A stretch of 44,589 bases of DNA, from positions 1 through 44,589 of the forward strand of contig CALXTO010000009.1 of NCBI GenBank assembly GCA_944391425.1, in the 5' to 3' direction. The DNA comes from an uncultured Alphaproteobacteria bacterium (lineage in GTDB: Bacteria; Pseudomonadota; Alphaproteobacteria; RF32; CAG-239). The position numbers and the translations under genes were made by a program. Under the pieces are notes generated by a model. The model saw only the letters and a list, made by a program, of their open reading frames with translations, did no database searches and was not told the DNA's origin. Numbering within the stretch: the stretch's first letter is position 1; each line of letters starts with the position of its first letter. Positions 42,926 to 44,589 of this stretch are shown one piece after another.

Positions 42926-44569
42926 ATGGATAAAGTCAGCCTGACCGCAAGTATGAGGAGTAATTTGCTGAGCCTGCAGAATATCAGCAGGCAGGTTGAT
43001 TCTACTCAAAACAGATTGTCCACCGGCAAAAAGGTTAACTCGGCAATCGATAATCCGTCATCTTATTACACGGCACGCAGCTTAAGCAACCGTGCCAGTG
43101 ACTTGGATGCTTTGCTTGACTCTATGGGACAGGCGGTATCGACGATTAAGGCGGCGACGACATCTTTGGAAACGGCAACAGATTTTCTCGAACAGGCTGC
43201 GGCCGTTGCCACTCAGGCGTTGGAAAGTGCTGAAAAAATTTATACTCGGCAGCCAAGCGGTATCAGTGATGACGCAACGATCCGCGACACCAGCCTGTTT
43301 GACGGCAAAGCCAATACCCAGGCGATATTGGATCAGATCGGTGATGATGCTTTGGCGGCAACGGCAGCTGATCAGTTTTATGCCCCGGGCGTGGATAAGA
43401 ATGATGCCAACTTTGGCCAGGGACAATGGTATCTCCCTGCCATCGGTGAATTAATGGAAATGTATGGCACAACAGCCGGTGATATCACTGCCGGGGACGG
43501 AACAACCGGGGCAAATGGCGACAATAAAACCGCCATAAATGATGCGCTTACAACTTTAAAGGGCGCTGGAGTTGATTGCACAACTTTAACGAATGGATAT
43601 TATTGGTCTTCTTCTGAGTATGATAATAGCAATTCTTGGAGATTTGATATGACCAATGGAAACCGGAGCTACAGTAATAAGTATGACCATCTTTACATGA
43701 GATGTTTCCAGCTTTTAGAAAACAAATTTAATCCGACGGATGCAGCTTCAGCCCCGCAAATCGGTGACGTGATGTATTCAGATTTGACTTATGGTTCGGC
43801 CGATGATTATGATGGCAGCAAAACTGTCGTCGGTATCGTTACCTGGGTCTCGGAGGACGGCAAATCCGCCAAAATTGTCAACCTCAAAGATTTAAGATTT
43901 AGTTCAACCTCCTCAACCGGTAACTTTAATCCCGATGATCCTTATACAACCAGCTCCGGCAGCGTAGGGTATACTTACCACACCACCAGCGCCAAATATA
44001 CTGAAGACATTACCGGCATAGATAACTATGACAGAGATCAGTTTTGGGCCGTCATTCAGGAAACCGTGGCGGAAAGTTCTTTATCCTCGGCAGAAGAACA
44101 ACAGTATCAAAATATTTTATCTCAGTATGATTCTTTAATCAAAGACAGTTCTTACAAAGGCGTCAATTTGCTGCAGGAACAGGATTTGAAAGTCACCTTT
44201 AACGAAAGCCGCAGCGCCTGGTTGGATGTTAAAGGCAAAGACGCCTCTTCCGCCGCTCTGGGACTGACGACGACGGAGTGGAACAACAAAGAAGATATCG
44301 AGAAGTCAATTGAAGAACTGACTGCCGCGATGAACCAAATCCGCAGCATGTCAGCGGAACTGGGCAGTTATTACAACATCGTGCTGAACCGTCAGGATTT
44401 TACCGAAAATCTGATTAATGTTCTGGAAGAAGGCGCGGACAAACTGACCCTGGCGGACATGAATGAAGAAAGCGCCAACATGCTGGCTCTGCAAACCAGA
44501 CAACAGCTGGCAACCAATTCCCTCTCGCTCGCCTCCCAAGCCGCCCAATCGATTCTAAGATTATTCTAG
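42926..44569 (+). CDS. Flagellin 3 with DUF1566/lectin-like central insert
   Basis: This 547-aa flagellin paralogue is on the opposite strand from copies 1 and 2. The flagellin ends are conserved (1-100, and about 392-547 ending LASQAAQSILRLF). The insert has FGQGQWYLPAIGELMEMYG (163-181), YYWSSSEY to MRCFQ (225-262) and IGDVMYSDLTYGSADDYD (279-296). Its C-terminal region differs from copies 1 and 2 around EWNNKEDIEKSIEELTAAMN. It shares a 92-nt identical block with flagellin 2 near the 5' end. The role is a filament subunit; the insert is likely surface-exposed. Confidence 0.9.
   Translation: MDKVSLTASMRSNLLSLQNISRQVDSTQNRLSTGKKVNSAIDNPSSYYTARSLSNRASDLDALLDSMGQAVSTIKAATTSLETATDFLEQAAAVATQALESAEKIYTRQPSGISDDATIRDTSLFDGKANTQAILDQIGDDALAATAADQFYAPGVDKNDANFGQGQWYLPAIGELMEMYGTTAGDITAGDGTTGANGDNKTAINDALTTLKGAGVDCTTLTNGYYWSSSEYDNSNSWRFDMTNGNRSYSNKYDHLYMRCFQLLENKFNPTDAASAPQIGDVMYSDLTYGSADDYDGSKTVVGIVTWVSEDGKSAKIVNLKDLRFSSTSSTGNFNPDDPYTTSSGSVGYTYHTTSAKYTEDITGIDNYDRDQFWAVIQETVAESSLSSAEEQQYQNILSQYDSLIKDSSYKGVNLLQEQDLKVTFNESRSAWLDVKGKDASSAALGLTTTEWNNKEDIEKSIEELTAAMNQIRSMSAELGSYYNIVLNRQDFTENLINVLEEGADKLTLADMNEESANMLALQTRQQLATNSLSLASQAAQSILRLF
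43598..43711 (+). other. Hypervariable 38-codon patch of flagellin 3
   Basis: Residues 225-262, gap-free against the other copies. Variable codons include GAT, AGC, AAT, ACC, AAC, TAC, AGT, TAT, GAC, CAT and CTT, all ending in a pyrimidine. Flanks are conserved. Confidence 0.6.
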
Positions 44570-44589
44570 CAGCACGATTTTGAGTGCTG
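44570..44589 (+). terminator. Probable terminator of flagellin 3, cut by window end
   Basis: CAGCAC-GATTTTGA-GTGCTG begins just after the stop. The T tract, if any, is outside the window. Confidence 0.4.

Noticed and set aside
10315..44569. A complete diversity-generating retroelement in the window
   Set aside because: No frame has reverse-transcriptase motifs, and no fourth copy of the WSSSEY-to-VRCFQ DNA is present that could serve as a template repeat. Only target-like patches are seen.

Overview
The window reads as chromosomal DNA of an alphaproteobacterium of moderate GC content. Lineage markers are a GapR (UPF0335/DUF2312) gene, a DUF2336 protein, a DUF2333 protein, an RNase E whose S1 domain is split by an acidic insert, an Aap-type amino-acid binding protein and Rhodospirillales-like flagellins. 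The lectin-like inserts and several unfamiliar proteins recall uncultured host-associated Alphaproteobacteria, but that placement is inference. I saw no tRNA, rRNA, CRISPR array, transposase or reverse transcriptase.

Layout. (1) 1-2000: palindromic repeats and a minus-strand unknown protein with a possible CE-clan cysteine protease/acetyltransferase core. (2) 2067-9796: a tight minus-strand run, murJ, DUF2333, NifU-like, Bax-like glucosaminidase, DUF2336, GAF/HD-GYP phosphodiesterase, gloB, with 1-20 nt overlaps and one good promoter. (3) 9922-10295: a small unknown gene with its own promoter and terminator. (4) 10315-11970: flagellin 1. (5) 12160-20379: gapR, pyk, rpmJ, two unknown genes, ettA, a cold shock gene, a GNAT acetyltransferase and lepA. 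(6) 20379-22362: a 126-bp palindrome and flagellin 2. (7) 22395-27524: an unknown protein, a BepA-like M48/TPR protease and RNase E with a long leader. (8) 27976-38251: a plus-strand envelope and translation run, amidase, PBP1A, prfB with a programmed +1 frameshift, an alpha/beta hydrolase, a YhdP/AsmA-like protein, a HAD-like protein and a carboxylesterase. (9) 38248-42772: an orphan amino-acid binding protein, MlaC-like, gltX and cysS. (10) 42814-44589: flagellin 3.

The most unusual content is the set of three flagellin paralogues. Each keeps standard flagellin ends, but the surface-exposed middle is replaced by a DUF1566/C-type-lectin-like module. Within it a 38-codon patch differs strongly between copies, without indels, and almost all variable codons end in C or T. 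That resembles the variable region of diversity-generating retroelement (DGR) targets. The copies also share long identical DNA blocks in a mosaic pattern and near-identical promoter cassettes. Together these suggest a diversifying, lectin-like flagellar filament. No reverse transcriptase or template repeat is visible here, so the mechanism is open.

The remaining genes are mostly housekeeping: peptidoglycan precursor export and remodelling (murJ, PBP1A, amidase, glucosaminidase), outer-membrane maintenance (MlaC, YhdP-like, BepA-like) and translation (lepA, ettA, prfB, gltX, cysS, rpmJ).
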